Shown: one piece after another, positions 1-8,877 of the stretch
Layout of the letters: the number at the start of each line of letters is the position of its first letter
How positions within the stretch are numbered: position 1 is the first letter of the stretch
From: Mycobacterium scrofulaceum
GTDB lineage: Bacteria > Actinomycetota > Actinomycetes > Mycobacteriales > Mycobacteriaceae
Assembly: GCF_001667885.1 (NCBI RefSeq)
Contig: NZ_LZJW01000075.1
Span: forward strand, 124,001 to 188,000
Direction of reading: 5' to 3'
DNA: 64,000 nucleotides
Notes under the pieces: model-generated
What the model was told of the DNA's origin: nothing
Databases searched by the model: none
Seen by the model: the letters and a program-made list of their open reading frames with translations, nothing else
Translations under genes and position numbers: made by a program

Positions 1-1
1 C

Positions 2-1018
2 AACCAATACCCGCCGGGCATCGGCGTGGAGTCGCTGCGGCGCGCCATCGCCGCCCAGCGGCGGCGCCACTTCGGCATCACCTACGACCCCGACACCGAG
101 GTGCTGGTGACGGTCGGGGCGACCGAGGCCATCGCGTCCGCGGTGCTGGGCCTCATCGAGCCCGGCTCGGAGGTCCTGCTCGTCGAGCCGTTCTACGACT
201 CCTACTCGCCGGTGCTGGCGATGGCCGGCGCGCACCGGGTGGCCGTCCCCCTGGTCCCCCACGGCCGCGGCTTCGCCCTGGACGCCGACGCGCTGCGCCG
301 GGCGGTGACGCCACGCACCCGCGCGCTGATCATCAACTCGCCGCACAACCCGACCGGCACGGTGCTCAGCGCCGCCGAGCTGACCGCCATCGCGGAGGTC
401 GCGGTCGCCGCCGACCTGTTGGTGATCACCGACGAGGTGTACGAGCACCTGGTGTTCGACCACCACCGGCACCTGCCGCTGGCCGGCTTCGACGGCATGG
501 CCGAGCGCACGGTCACCATCTCCAGCGCGGCCAAGATGTTCAACTGCACCGGCTGGAAGATCGGATGGGCTTGCGGCCCAGCGCAACTCATCGCCGGTGT
601 GCGGGCGGCCAAACAATACCTGAGCTACGTCGGCGGCGCGCCGTTCCAGCCGGCGGTCGCCCTCGCGCTGGACACCGAGGACGCGTGGGTCGCCCAGCTG
701 CGCGGCTCGTTGCAGGGCCGCCGCGATCGGCTGGCCGCCGGGCTGTCCGACATCGGCTTCGAGGTGCACGACAGCGCGGGCACGTACTTCCTGTGCGCCG
801 ACCCACGCCCCCTCGGCTACGACGACAGCGCCGCGTTCTGCGCGGCCCTTCCGGAAAAGGCGGGGGTGGCCGCCATCCCCCTGTCGCCGTTCTGCGACCC
901 GGCCGCCGCGCACGCCTCGGCACAGGCCAAGGTGTGGAATCACTTGGTGCGCTTCACCTTCTGCAAACGCGAGGACACCCTCGACGAGGCGATCAGGCGG
1001 TTGGCCGTCCTTCGGTGA
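2..1018 (+). CDS. dapC: Pyridoxal-phosphate aminotransferase, DapC-like (5' end missing)
   Basis: This is a class I/II fold-type I aminotransferase, best matched from memory to the N-succinyldiaminopimelate aminotransferase of the lysine/diaminopimelate pathway (Rv0858c). The reading frame is open from base 2, and the upstream residues NQYPPGIG are typical of the family, so the gene begins before the window. Visible motifs are the NSPHNPTG turn, the DEVYEHL cofactor-ring segment, and the PLP lysine in SSAAKMFNCTGWKIGW (codon at 533-535). The C-terminal substrate-carboxylate arginine lies in VRFTFCK. About 338 of roughly 395 residues are present. The gene converges with the SRPBCC gene that follows. 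The family is certain; the exact substrate is inferred from gene order. Confidence 0.88.
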   Translation, partial: NQYPPGIGVESLRRAIAAQRRRHFGITYDPDTEVLVTVGATEAIASAVLGLIEPGSEVLLVEPFYDSYSPVLAMAGAHRVAVPLVPHGRGFALDADALRRAVTPRTRALIINSPHNPTGTVLSAAELTAIAEVAVAADLLVITDEVYEHLVFDHHRHLPLAGFDGMAERTVTISSAAKMFNCTGWKIGWACGPAQLIAGVRAAKQYLSYVGGAPFQPAVALALDTEDAWVAQLRGSLQGRRDRLAAGLSDIGFEVHDSAGTYFLCADPRPLGYDDSAAFCAALPEKAGVAAIPLSPFCDPAAAHASAQAKVWNHLVRFTFCKREDTLDEAIRRLAVLR

Positions 1019-1026
1019 CCGGCCGG

Positions 1027-1476
1027 CTACCCGGCCGGGCCGTAGCCCTCGATCACCCGCTTCCGCAGACCCTCCAGTGCGGCATGGAGGATCTTCTTGC
1101 GCGCCCGGTTGACCCAGAACTCGGGCAGCGGCGCCCACGGTTCGACCGTGATGGTGAATCGCACCCGGGTCTTGTCGTCGCTCACGCGGCTCAGGTTGTA
1201 CTCCCCGTGCTGACCGCGTTGCTGGGCGGTTTTGGCGGCGTCCCACACCATCCAGTCTGGGCCCCAGTGGTATTCGAGCAATTCGGTGTCGTGAATGCCC
1301 GTGACGGCGATGGTGACCTTCACGTGGTGCGGGCGACCGTCGGGATATTTGTCGACGACCTCCACCCGCTTGTGCACCGAGGACCAAGACGGCACGGCGT
1401 CCATGTCGGCGAGCGCCTCCAGAATCACCTCCGGGGGCGCGTCGATCACAATTTCCGACGATGCTTGAACGGCCAC
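1027..1476 (-). CDS. SRPBCC-fold protein (polyketide cyclase/START-like), Rv0857-like
   Basis: A 149-residue single-domain protein of the SRPBCC hydrophobic-ligand-binding superfamily. The family signature is the opening strand-helix IVIDAPPEVILEALADM, followed by the aromatic PSW segment and a conserved KYPDGRPHHVKV strand. It starts at a GTG and lacks a signal peptide, so it should be cytosolic. It is one of three close paralogues in this block (with 1533-1988 and 3134-3577) surrounding the acyl-CoA racemase gene, which suggests binding of an acyl or lipid intermediate. No catalytic role can be read. An inverted repeat lies directly upstream of the start. Confidence 0.85.
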   Translation of the reverse strand: MAVQASSEIVIDAPPEVILEALADMDAVPSWSSVHKRVEVVDKYPDGRPHHVKVTIAVTGIHDTELLEYHWGPDWMVWDAAKTAQQRGQHGEYNLSRVSDDKTRVRFTITVEPWAPLPEFWVNRARKKILHAALEGLRKRVIEGYGPAG

Positions 1477-1492
1477 TGCTAATAAGTTAGCA
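1477..1492. promoter_or_regulatory. Inverted repeat TGCTAA-N4-TTAGCA abutting the SRPBCC start
   Basis: A perfect 6-bp inverted repeat with a 4-base spacer, ending one base before the GTG start of the SRPBCC gene. A related but decayed version (TTGCTAG...GAGC) lies in the same place before the paralogue at 1988, so the promoter region was probably duplicated with the gene. It could be an operator, possibly on a very short leader. Confidence 0.4.
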
Positions 1493-1532
1493 ACCGCTCA
1501 GGTGGTCCAGAAGGCAAAATGCGTGCCGCCGG

Positions 1533-1988
1533 CTATTCCGATTCGGCCGACCCGTTGACGTGCTTTACCAATTCACACAATCCCTTTACCGCCGAGTCGA
1601 GGACGCTTTCGCTGGCCCGCCGGACGATGAAGGCGGGCATGGGTCTACCGGGTTCGACCGTCACGTCGAAGCGCACCCGGGTCTTGTCGACGCCCTCGGG
1701 GGTGAGGTTGTACTCGACGTGCTGACCGTGCTGCTGGGACGTCCCTTTGGCGTCGTAGACCACCCAGTCGGGGCCCCAGTGATATTCCAGGATCTCCTTG
1801 TCGACGAGCCCCAGAATTTTGATGGTGGTTTTTACGTGGTGCGGCCGACCGTCGGGATAACGGTCGATCACTTCGATGTTTTTGTGGAGCGGCGACCACG
1901 ACGACAGGACGCCGACATCTGTCAGCGCCTCCATGACCACTTCGGGCGGCGCGTCGACGACGAATTCGCGTGATGCTTTTACGGCCAC
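1533..1988 (-). CDS. SRPBCC-fold protein, Rv0856-like
   Basis: A 151-residue paralogue of the preceding SRPBCC protein, with the same FVVDAPPEVVMEALTDV opening and the RYPDGRPHHVKT strand. The frame is open to a TTG at 1997. The GTG at 1988 was chosen because it gives an N-terminus (MAVKASREF) colinear with the neighbour (MAVQASSEI). The C-terminus is slightly longer and acidic. Function is unknown beyond probable binding of a hydrophobic ligand. The two genes are on the same strand, about 56 bases apart. Confidence 0.85.
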   Translation of the reverse strand: MAVKASREFVVDAPPEVVMEALTDVGVLSSWSPLHKNIEVIDRYPDGRPHHVKTTIKILGLVDKEILEYHWGPDWVVYDAKGTSQQHGQHVEYNLTPEGVDKTRVRFDVTVEPGRPMPAFIVRRASESVLDSAVKGLCELVKHVNGSAESE

Positions 1989-2045
1989 TGAGCTCAACCT
2001 AGCAACGTCGGCCCGGGTGCGGATCGATTCGGCGTAAAACGCGGG

Positions 2046-3128
2046 CTACCAATCGATTTCGGCAAGGGGCGTGGTGGCCGCCGGCGGCCGCCCGACCGGT
2101 GCCGCGGGGGTGCGCGAGAAGCGCGGGCCGGGCGCGGCCTGGTCGACGCCGTGGGCGGTGATCACCGTGGACCGTGCCCTCAGGTGGTCGTCGGCCGCCG
2201 CTTCGCTCCACGTCAGCACCGGGGTGACGCACGCATCGGTGCCGGCGAACGTGGCCGTCCACTCGTCGCGCGTCCGGCTGGCGAAGCGTCGCGCGAAGGC
2301 GTCGTACATCTGCGGGTAAGACCCGACGTCGAGCTGGCCCGGCACCTCGTCGGCCGACAGGCCGAGACCGGTCAGCAACGCCGCGAAGAACTGGGGCTCG
2401 ATGGCGCCGACGGACATGTACTTGCCGTCGGAGGTCTCATAGCAGCGGTAGAACGGGGCGCCCCCGTCGAGCAGGAACGACTCGCGCCGGTCCCGCAGCG
2501 CCCCAGTCGACTTCATGGTCCACATCATCTGGGCGAGCAGGCTGACGCCGTCCACCATCGCCGCGTCGATGACCTGGCCGAGGCCGGACCGCTCGCGTTC
2601 GTAGAGCGCGGCGGCGATGCCGAGCAGCACCAGCATCGAACCACCCCCGAAGTCGGCGACCAGGTTCAGCGGCGGCATCGGGGGCCGGTCGGCGTAACCC
2701 AGCGCGGAGAGCGCGCCGGTCCGCGACAGGTAGTTGATGTCGTGGCCCGCCGTCCGGGCCAGCGGCCCGTCCTGCCCCCAGCCGGTGATCCGCGCGAAGA
2801 TCAGGCGCGGATTGACCGCCGCGCACGCGTCGGGACCGATGCCGAGCCGCTCGCAGGTCCCCGGCCGAAAGCAGTCCAGCAACACGTCGGCCTTGGCGGC
2901 CAAATCGAGCAGTGCCGCGGGCTGCGTCTTGACGTCGAGGTCGACGATCCGCTTCCCGCGATGCAGCAGATCGCGGTCCTCCGCCGGCATCGTCAACCCG
3001 CCGGCCGGGCGCCGCACCCGCACCACGTCGGCGCCGAGGTCGGCGAGCATCATCCCCGCGTGCGGGCCCGGTCCGATTCCGCCGAGCTCGATAACCTTCA
3101 CCCCGGCCAGGGGCCCGGCGCCGCCCAC
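2046..3128 (-). CDS. far: Alpha-methylacyl-CoA racemase / family III CoA-transferase-fold protein (Far-like)
   Basis: A 360-residue CaiB/BaiF-fold protein matching Rv0855 (fatty-acid-CoA racemase). It carries the racemase motif GHDINYLSRTGALSALG, whose His-Asp pair is part of the AMACR/MCR catalytic site, and the later NLVADFGGGS segment containing the second catalytic aspartate. These favour 2-methylacyl-CoA epimerisation over CoA transfer. The open frame extends further upstream, but the start is placed at the GTG 3128 because the family begins at AGVKVIELGG and a GAAGAAGG sequence precedes it. It lies 5 bases downstream of an SRPBCC gene and is probably co-transcribed with it. Epimerisation would prepare branched-chain (for example sterol side-chain or methyl-branched) acyl-CoAs for beta-oxidation. 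Confidence 0.88.
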   Translation of the reverse strand: MGGAGPLAGVKVIELGGIGPGPHAGMMLADLGADVVRVRRPAGGLTMPAEDRDLLHRGKRIVDLDVKTQPAALLDLAAKADVLLDCFRPGTCERLGIGPDACAAVNPRLIFARITGWGQDGPLARTAGHDINYLSRTGALSALGYADRPPMPPLNLVADFGGGSMLVLLGIAAALYERERSGLGQVIDAAMVDGVSLLAQMMWTMKSTGALRDRRESFLLDGGAPFYRCYETSDGKYMSVGAIEPQFFAALLTGLGLSADEVPGQLDVGSYPQMYDAFARRFASRTRDEWTATFAGTDACVTPVLTWSEAAADDHLRARSTVITAHGVDQAAPGPRFSRTPAAPVGRPPAATTPLAEIDW

Positions 3129-3133
3129 CGCGA

Positions 3134-3577
3134 CTACTTGCCCTTCTTCACTTTCAGCACCCGCTCGCGCAGCGCCTTGGTCGCGGAATCGATCGTCCCC
3201 TTCACGGCCCGTTTCAGGACGAAGCCGGGCAGTGGCACATTCGGATCCGCGAGGAGCTCGAACTTGACCAGGGTGCCGTCCCCCTGCGGTATCAGGGTGT
3301 ACTTGCCGTCCTGCGCCTTCTGCTGCGAGGAACTCACCAACGTCCAACTCACCGCGTCAGCCGACCAGGTGTAGGCCACCACCTGGTCGTCGGTGATGCC
3401 GGCGACCTTCACCTTCATCTTCACCTGGCTGGGCCGCCCGTCATCGCCGGTCGACAGGATCTCCGCACTCTGATGGGGTTCGGACCACTCGGGCATCGCC
3501 TCGAAATCGGCGATGACGTCCAGGATCTCCTCGGGACTGGCTTCGATGACAATGTCGCGGGATTCTTTGAGTGCCAT
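3134..3577 (-). CDS. SRPBCC-fold protein, Rv0854-like
   Basis: A 147-residue SRPBCC protein, the third of this block, with the [23 protein letters not shown] opening. It has a lysine-rich C-terminus (KVKKGK). The ATG at 3577 was chosen over the upstream in-frame start because it aligns with the paralogues. It is directly followed by far, suggesting a two-gene operon, and is divergent from the decarboxylase gene with about 64 bases between starts. Role unknown; a hydrophobic ligand pocket is expected from the fold. Confidence 0.86.
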   Translation of the reverse strand: MALKESRDIVIEASPEEILDVIADFEAMPEWSEPHQSAEILSTGDDGRPSQVKMKVKVAGITDDQVVAYTWSADAVSWTLVSSSQQKAQDGKYTLIPQGDGTLVKFELLADPNVPLPGFVLKRAVKGTIDSATKALRERVLKVKKGK

Positions 3578-3641
3578 GGCCCGCACGATACTGAAACGGC
3601 GTGGCCCCCGGAATGAATTCGACCGAGGTACCGTCGTGCTT

Positions 3642-5321
3642 GTGCCTGACAACCAGCCCGTCTACACCGTCGGCGACTACCTGTTGGACCGCCTCGCCGA
3701 ACTCGGCGTAACCGAGATCTTCGGCGTCCCCGGTGACTACAACCTGGAGTTCCTCGACCACATCGTCGCGCACCCGACCATCCGCTGGGTGGGCAACGCC
3801 AACGAGCTGAACGCCGGTTACGCCGCCGACGGATATGGTCGCCTCCGCGGAATGTCCGCAGTGGTAACGACTTTCGGTGTGGGCGAACTGTCCGCGGCCA
3901 ACGCGATCGCGGGCAGCTATGCCGAGCAGGTGCCCGTCGTGCATATCGTCGGCGGCCCGTCCAAGGACGCGCAGGGCACCCGGCGCGCGCTGCATCACTC
4001 GCTCGGCGACGGAGACTTCGAACACTTCTTCCGCGTCAGTCGCGAGATCACCTGCGCCCAGGCCAACCTGATGCCGGCGACCGCGCGCCGCGAGATCGAC
4101 CGGGTGCTGTCCGAGGTGCGCGAGCAGAAACGGCCCGGGTACATCCTGCTGTCAACCGACGTGGCCCGGTTCCCCACCGAACCGCCCGGGGACCCACTGC
4201 CCCGCTACACCGGCGGTACCAGCCCGCGCGCGCTGTCGATGTTCGTCGAGGCCGCCTCCGACCTCATCGGTGACCACCAGCTGACCGTGTTGGCCGACCT
4301 GCTGGTGCACCGGTTGCAGGTGGTCAAAGAGCTCGAATCGTTGCTGGCGGCCGACGTGGTGCCCTATGCGACGCTGATGTGGGGTAAAAGCCTGCTCGAC
4401 GAAAGCTCCCCCCATTACCTGGGGATCTACGCCGGGTCGGCCAGCGCCCCCGCGGTGCGCACCGCGATCGAAGAGGCGCCGGTGTTGGTGACCGCCGGCG
4501 TGGTGTTCACCGACATGGTCAGCGGCTTCTTCAGCCAGCGGATCGACCCGGCCCGCACCATCGACGTCGGGCAGTACCAAAGCACCGTGGCCGGCGAGGT
4601 CTTCGCCCCGCTGGAGATGGGCGCCGCGCTGGAGGCCTTGGCCACCATCCTGACCCGGCGCGCGATCACGTCGGCCCCCGTGGTGTCGCCACCGGCCGAC
4701 CCCCTGCCCCCGCCTCCCCCGCGCGATCAACCGCTGACGCAAGAGATGCTGTGGGACCGCCTCTGCATGGCCCTCACACCGGGCAACGTGGTCCTCGCTG
4801 ATCAGGGCACCTCGTTCTACGGCATGGCCGACCACCGCCTGCCGCAGGGCGTGACGTTCATCGGCCAACCCCTGTGGGGCTCAATCGGATACACGCTGCC
4901 CGCGGCGCTGGGAGCCGGGGTGGCACATCCGGACCGGCGTACGGTGCTGCTGATCGGTGACGGCGCCGCGCAGTTGACCGTCCAAGAGCTCGGCAACTTC
5001 TCACGGGAAGGGCTGTCGCCGGTCATCGTGGTGGTCAACAACGATGGCTACACCGTCGAACGGGCGATCCACGGAGAATCGGCGCCCTACAACGACATCG
5101 TGAACTGGAAGTGGACCGACATCCCCAACGCGCTGGGGGTTGCCGATCACCTCGCGTTCCGGGTGCAGACCTACGGTGAGCTCGACGACGCCCTGATCGC
5201 CGCGGCGGAGCATCGGGACCGCATGGTGCTCGTCGAGGTGGTGCTGCCGCGGCTCGAAATCCCGCCCCTGCTGGTCGAACTCGTCCAGCCGATGTCGCCG
5301 GACGGCAGCGTTCGCCGCTAG
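3642..5321 (+). CDS. kdc: Thiamine-diphosphate-dependent alpha-keto-acid decarboxylase
   Basis: A 559-residue ThDP enzyme of the pyruvate/indolepyruvate decarboxylase family, closely matching Rv0853c in remembered sequence. The N-terminal pyrimidine-binding domain begins [17 protein letters not shown] and contains the GVPGDYN glutamate-region loop. The C-terminal domain has the ThDP/Mg motif [10 protein letters not shown]...[10 protein letters not shown] (GDG-x~27-NN). Branched-chain and aromatic 2-keto acids are the known substrates of the family in mycobacteria. The start is GTG 3642; GTG 3636 is two codons earlier and equally possible. This is the last gene of the conserved block; beyond it the remembered M. 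tuberculosis order (fadD16) is not followed. Confidence 0.92.
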   Translation: MPDNQPVYTVGDYLLDRLAELGVTEIFGVPGDYNLEFLDHIVAHPTIRWVGNANELNAGYAADGYGRLRGMSAVVTTFGVGELSAANAIAGSYAEQVPVVHIVGGPSKDAQGTRRALHHSLGDGDFEHFFRVSREITCAQANLMPATARREIDRVLSEVREQKRPGYILLSTDVARFPTEPPGDPLPRYTGGTSPRALSMFVEAASDLIGDHQLTVLADLLVHRLQVVKELESLLAADVVPYATLMWGKSLLDESSPHYLGIYAGSASAPAVRTAIEEAPVLVTAGVVFTDMVSGFFSQRIDPARTIDVGQYQSTVAGEVFAPLEMGAALEALATILTRRAITSAPVVSPPADPLPPPPPRDQPLTQEMLWDRLCMALTPGNVVLADQGTSFYGMADHRLPQGVTFIGQPLWGSIGYTLPAALGAGVAHPDRRTVLLIGDGAAQLTVQELGNFSREGLSPVIVVVNNDGYTVERAIHGESAPYNDIVNWKWTDIPNALGVADHLAFRVQTYGELDDALIAAAEHRDRMVLVEVVLPRLEIPPLLVELVQPMSPDGSVRR

Positions 5322-5334
5322 GGGCGCTGCCTGC

Positions 5335-5526
5335 TCAGGGCCCCGGGCGGGTGGGGGCGCCGTTCGGATCCGATGATCGCAGCATCGCCTGGACGGTTCT
5401 CCGGCACCGCCCGCAGTCGGCGCCCGCCCCGCAGGCCTGGGCGACGTCCTTGGTGGTGCAGGCCCCGGCTTGCACCGCCTCGGTCACCGTTTGGCTGGTG
5501 ACTCCGTTACACAGGCACACGAACAT
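5335..5526 (-). CDS. bfd: Bacterioferritin-associated ferredoxin (Bfd)-like [2Fe-2S] protein
   Basis: A 63-residue protein with the Bfd iron-sulfur pattern: Cys4-x-Cys6 near the N-terminus (MFVCLCNGVT) and Cys38-x2-Cys41 (CGRC), plus extra cysteines at 23 and 32. Bfd proteins reduce bacterioferritin to release iron, but no ferritin gene is adjacent here. It sits at the apparent junction between the conserved block and the catabolic region, convergent with kdc and followed on the same strand by the next operon. It could alternatively serve as a small electron carrier for a nearby enzyme. Confidence 0.85.
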   Translation of the reverse strand: MFVCLCNGVTSQTVTEAVQAGACTTKDVAQACGAGADCGRCRRTVQAMLRSSDPNGAPTRPGP

Positions 5527-5539
5527 TCGCGCGGGCCGC

Positions 5540-6166
5540 TCAATCCGCCTCGATGCGCATCATGTTGGAGAATCGACCGACGAAGACCGGCGGGTAGGGC
5601 CCCACCCCGGCGCCGCTCATCCACTCGGCCGCCGCGTCGGGGTGCTCGATCCACCGCCGCGCGCTCTCTTCGTCGGGCAACTCCGACATGATCAGCACCT
5701 CGTGCTCATCGTCGAAGGCCTGAAAGATCCACGTCTTGCGGATCCCGGCCGCCACGAATCTGTCTCTGGCCGAAGCGACTTCGGCGGTGAGCGCCGAAAC
5801 GTCGTGGACGGAGGCGATGGTGGCGACCACGACGCCGGGCGCCCCGGGAGCAGCCGGTGGCTCCGGGACGAACCTGTGGACGATTTCGCCGGCGAAGACC
5901 GCGGGAATATCGTCGACGCCGGCCGCATCGAACCACTCGAAGAAGACGCGCGAGCGCAGCAGCTCGACGATCGGCTCGCGACTGTGGACTCCGATCATCA
6001 CCAGCACCCGGCCGTAGTCATGCGTGGAGGTGTAGACCAGGACGTGATGGGCGCCGATGTCGGCCAGCGCCGCCTGTCTGCGCTCGAGCAGCGGCCAAAC
6101 CCGGCTCGGGTCGGGAACGCGATAGTCCGAAGCGATGACCATCGAATGAATGTCGCCGTCGCTCAA
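5540..6166 (-). CDS. Two-repeat protein of likely dimeric alpha/beta-barrel fold, unknown function
   Basis: A 208-residue protein with two similar halves. Each has a strand pair of the VLVYTSTHDYGRVLVMIGV / TWIFQAFDDEHEVLIMSEL type, then a helix with ESARRWIEHPDAAAEWM-like residues, and ends in VFAGEIVHRF / VFVGRFSNMM. This resembles the antibiotic-monooxygenase/Dabb type of ferredoxin-like fold arranged in tandem; that is inference from pattern. The TTG start at 6166 overlaps the stop of the upstream CoA ligase by four bases (TTGA), implying translational coupling. A later ATG at 6142 is possible. It is the last gene of the 8789-5540 operon. Confidence 0.7.
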   Translation of the reverse strand: MSDGDIHSMVIASDYRVPDPSRVWPLLERRQAALADIGAHHVLVYTSTHDYGRVLVMIGVHSREPIVELLRSRVFFEWFDAAGVDDIPAVFAGEIVHRFVPEPPAAPGAPGVVVATIASVHDVSALTAEVASARDRFVAAGIRKTWIFQAFDDEHEVLIMSELPDEESARRWIEHPDAAAEWMSGAGVGPYPPVFVGRFSNMMRIEAD

Positions 6167-7602
6167 CGGAGTTGATCCTTCATCACTTTCCCGGTCGCAT
6201 TGAGCGGCAGCTCGTCGAGAAACGCGATGGATCTCGGCGCTTTGAATCCAGCCATCCGCTCCCGGCACCATATCAGCAGGTCATCCTCGGAGACCCGGGT
6301 TTTCGCAACCACAAAGGCCTTGCCGACCTGGCCGAGTCGCTCGTCGGGAACCCCGATCACGGCGGCCTGGGCCACGGCCGGGTGCTCCAGCAGGTAGCCC
6401 TCGATCTCCGCCGGGTAGGCGTTGAACCCGCCGACGATGAACATGTCCTTCTTGCGCCCGTCGATGCGCAGCCGGCCCGCCGCGTCGAGGCGGCCCAGAT
6501 CACCGGTGTGCAACCACCCGTCCGTATCGATCGCCGCGGCGGTGCCCTCGGGGTCGTCGAGGTACCCCTGCATGACGCCGTAGCCGCGGACCAGCACCTC
6601 GCCGTCATCGGCGATGCGCACCTCGACCCCTTCGCAGGGCACGCCCGCGGTGGTGGCGACGTCTTCGAACGAATCTCCCGGCAGCGACAGCGTGACGTTG
6701 CCGGCCTCCGTGAGCCCGTATCCGGTCATCAGCGTCTGGAACGGCAATTCGTCATGGATGCGACGGACCAGCTCGACGGGAATGTCGGCGGCGCCGGTCA
6801 CGCCGGCCCGCAGGGTCGACAGCTTGGACTTGTCGGGGACGGTGAGCAGTGAGTGGTAGAGCGTCGGAGGTCCGGGAAGCATCGTGATGCCTTCGCGCGC
6901 AATGAGTTCCACCACGGTTGCGACGTCGAACACCGCCACCGGCAGCATCGTCGCGCCCCGCAGGAACGACGTGATCAGCCCGGCCTTCAGGCCGAAGGTG
7001 TGGAAGTAGGGGTTGATCTGCAGATAGCGGTCACCCTCGCGCAGATCGGCGAGCGTCGCCCATTCCTCGTACATCCGCAGCGTTTGGCGATGGTTCATCA
7101 TCGCGCCCTTCGGGCGGCCGGTCGTACCCGAGGTGAAGATGATGTCGGCGATGTCGCCGCCGCTGACCGCTCGCTCGAACGGTGAACCGCTGGACAGGAA
7201 GTCGGACTTCAGATCGATGACGGGCGTGCCCGCGGACGCGGGGTAGTCCTGGCCCAGAAAGCCCTTCTGGACCAGGACGGCCTTGACCTTGCTGCGGGCG
7301 ATGATGTCGCCCGCCTCCTCCGCCTTGAACCGCGTGTTGACCGGCACCAGCACACCGCCCGCGGTGAGCAGCCCGAAGGCCGCGATGATCCACTCCGCGG
7401 AATTCGGCGCCCAGACGGCGACGCGATCACCCTTGTCGACGCCCAGCTCGGCAAAAGCGCCCGCCGCACAACGGATTCGCTCGACGATCTCGGTGAAGGT
7501 GAAGCGCAGCGGACCGTCGACGACCGCTTCCGCGTCGCCGAAGCGGTCCGCCGCGCTCAGGACCATCTCGGGGATGGTCTGCCAGTTTTGCCGGTCTGTC
7601 AC
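6163..7602 (-). CDS. Acyl-CoA synthetase (AMP-forming), FadD3-like
   Basis: A 479-residue ANL-superfamily ligase that activates a carboxylic acid to its CoA thioester. It shows the ATP-binding loop FTSGTTGRPKG, the GYGLTEAGN segment, the hinge DGWLHTGDLG and the C-terminal catalytic lysine in PLNATGKVMK. Its overall sequence is recalled to resemble FadD3, the ligase for the steroid-derived hexahydroindane propionate, more than long-chain ligases, and its short length agrees. The GTG start overlaps the stop of the upstream amidohydrolase gene (GTGA), so the three genes 8789-5540 are one operon behind the palindrome at 8811. Substrate unproven. Confidence 0.88.
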   Translation of the reverse strand: MTDRQNWQTIPEMVLSAADRFGDAEAVVDGPLRFTFTEIVERIRCAAGAFAELGVDKGDRVAVWAPNSAEWIIAAFGLLTAGGVLVPVNTRFKAEEAGDIIARSKVKAVLVQKGFLGQDYPASAGTPVIDLKSDFLSSGSPFERAVSGGDIADIIFTSGTTGRPKGAMMNHRQTLRMYEEWATLADLREGDRYLQINPYFHTFGLKAGLITSFLRGATMLPVAVFDVATVVELIAREGITMLPGPPTLYHSLLTVPDKSKLSTLRAGVTGAADIPVELVRRIHDELPFQTLMTGYGLTEAGNVTLSLPGDSFEDVATTAGVPCEGVEVRIADDGEVLVRGYGVMQGYLDDPEGTAAAIDTDGWLHTGDLGRLDAAGRLRIDGRKKDMFIVGGFNAYPAEIEGYLLEHPAVAQAAVIGVPDERLGQVGKAFVVAKTRVSEDDLLIWCRERMAGFKAPRSIAFLDELPLNATGKVMKDQLR

Positions 7603-8789
7603 ACCGTGACGAGTCGAGCGAGGTTGCCGCCCATGATCTTCGCCTGGTCGTCCGTCGACAGGTGCGACAACGCCTCGATGTAATAGGTCGGCTCCGCCAG
7701 CCCCTCCGGGTGCGGCCAGTCCGAGCCGTAGAGCACCTGATCCACGCCGACGAGGTTGACCAGGTCGTCGATGCCGTCCTCGAAGAACGGGCTGACGTGA
7801 ATCCGACTCTTCACCATCTCGACCGGGTCGCTCGGGAACGCTTCGGGGGCCTTACGGAAGACCTCGGCCAGGCCGTCCAGCAGCGGCGTCATCCACTTCG
7901 AACCGGCCTCGACGATCGCGACCTTCAGCTTCGGGTGGCGATACAGCGCGCCGTGGATGACCCACGAGCCCACCGCGTCCTGGATGGGCCGCCACTCGTT
8001 GAGGATGCCCATCGCGTTGGTCTGGAACGGCAACATCTCCTGCTCGGCGCCGTCCCACTCGGAGGTGTACCGCGAGTAGCCGCTGTCGCTGGAGTGCATG
8101 CCCACCAGCACGTCGTGCTCGACGACCCGCTCCCAGAACGGGTCGAACTCGGGCACCGCGAACGACCGCGGACCGCGGAAGCCGGGGACCGGCGCCGGGC
8201 GGATCAGGATGGCGCGGGCGCCACGCTTGACCGCCCACTCCAGCTCCTCGATCGCCTTTTCGACGATCGGCAGGGTGATGACCGGCGTGGTGAAGATGCG
8301 GTTCTGGTAGTTGAAGCCCCAGACCTCGTCCAGCCACTCGTTCAGCGCGTGGACCAGAACGTGGATGGCGACCGGGTCGTCACGCAGCCGCTCCTCCAGG
8401 AGGCTGGCCAGGGTCGGGAACATCAGGGTCTTGTCCAGGCCCAGCTCGTTCATCGTCTCCAGGCGTGGGCCGGGCTCGAAGAACGCCGGGATCGCGCGCA
8501 TCGGCTCGCCGAACAGCTCGCGCTTGCTCTTGCCCTCGGGGTTGCCGTACTTGAAGTACTCCTCCCAGGCGCCGGGCCTGGCGACGACCTCGAAGGTCGG
8601 GTTGGGAATGTAGTTGCTGATCTGGCCGCGGATGGCGATCTTGGTGCGACCGTTGATCTGCACGTACTGGACGTAGTCCTTGTACTCCTTGGGCAGGAAC
8701 TTGGTCAGCGCCTCCGGCGGCTCGTACAGATGGTTATCGGCGTCAAAGATCGGGAACGGGACGTCCACCCTGTGCGACAACTGGCCCAT
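7599..8789 (-). CDS. Amidohydrolase-2 family metal-dependent hydrolase/decarboxylase
   Basis: A 396-residue TIM-barrel protein of the amidohydrolase-related family (ACMS-decarboxylase-like). The N-terminal metal motif region reads FPIFDADNHLYEPPEAL and the C-terminal metal-binding aspartate lies in YGSDWPHPEG. Members either hydrolyse or decarboxylate ring or ring-cleavage products. It is the first gene of an operon with a CoA ligase, has a strong AGGAGG ribosome site, and begins 22 bases from the GAGAAT-N3-ATTCTC palindrome. Three further members occur in this window (39974, 41095, 60980). Confidence 0.87.
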   Translation of the reverse strand: MGQLSHRVDVPFPIFDADNHLYEPPEALTKFLPKEYKDYVQYVQINGRTKIAIRGQISNYIPNPTFEVVARPGAWEEYFKYGNPEGKSKRELFGEPMRAIPAFFEPGPRLETMNELGLDKTLMFPTLASLLEERLRDDPVAIHVLVHALNEWLDEVWGFNYQNRIFTTPVITLPIVEKAIEELEWAVKRGARAILIRPAPVPGFRGPRSFAVPEFDPFWERVVEHDVLVGMHSSDSGYSRYTSEWDGAEQEMLPFQTNAMGILNEWRPIQDAVGSWVIHGALYRHPKLKVAIVEAGSKWMTPLLDGLAEVFRKAPEAFPSDPVEMVKSRIHVSPFFEDGIDDLVNLVGVDQVLYGSDWPHPEGLAEPTYYIEALSHLSTDDQAKIMGGNLARLVTV

Positions 8790-8810
8790 GAAATCCTCCT
8801 TCGCGAATTA

Positions 8811-8827
8811 TGAGAATACTATTCTCA
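8811..8827. promoter_or_regulatory. Palindrome TGAGAAT-N3-ATTCTCA, putative operator
   Basis: A perfect inverted repeat of 8 bp around one central base (TGAGAATA/TATTCTCA), lying 22 bases upstream of the amidohydrolase start at 8789. Its core GAGAAT-N3-ATTCTC is repeated exactly at 38141 and 62653. The size and symmetry suit a dimeric TetR- or MarR-type repressor; the regulator is not identified. Confidence 0.7.
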
Positions 8828-8877
8828 AGAGGCTCCGGACCGCAACGGGGCCCCGGTGATCGCGGCGAAAGACCCGG

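Noticed and set aside
2151..3374. A long plus-strand frame opposite the Far racemase gene
   Set aside because: The minus strand encodes recognisable racemase motifs; the plus frame has none.
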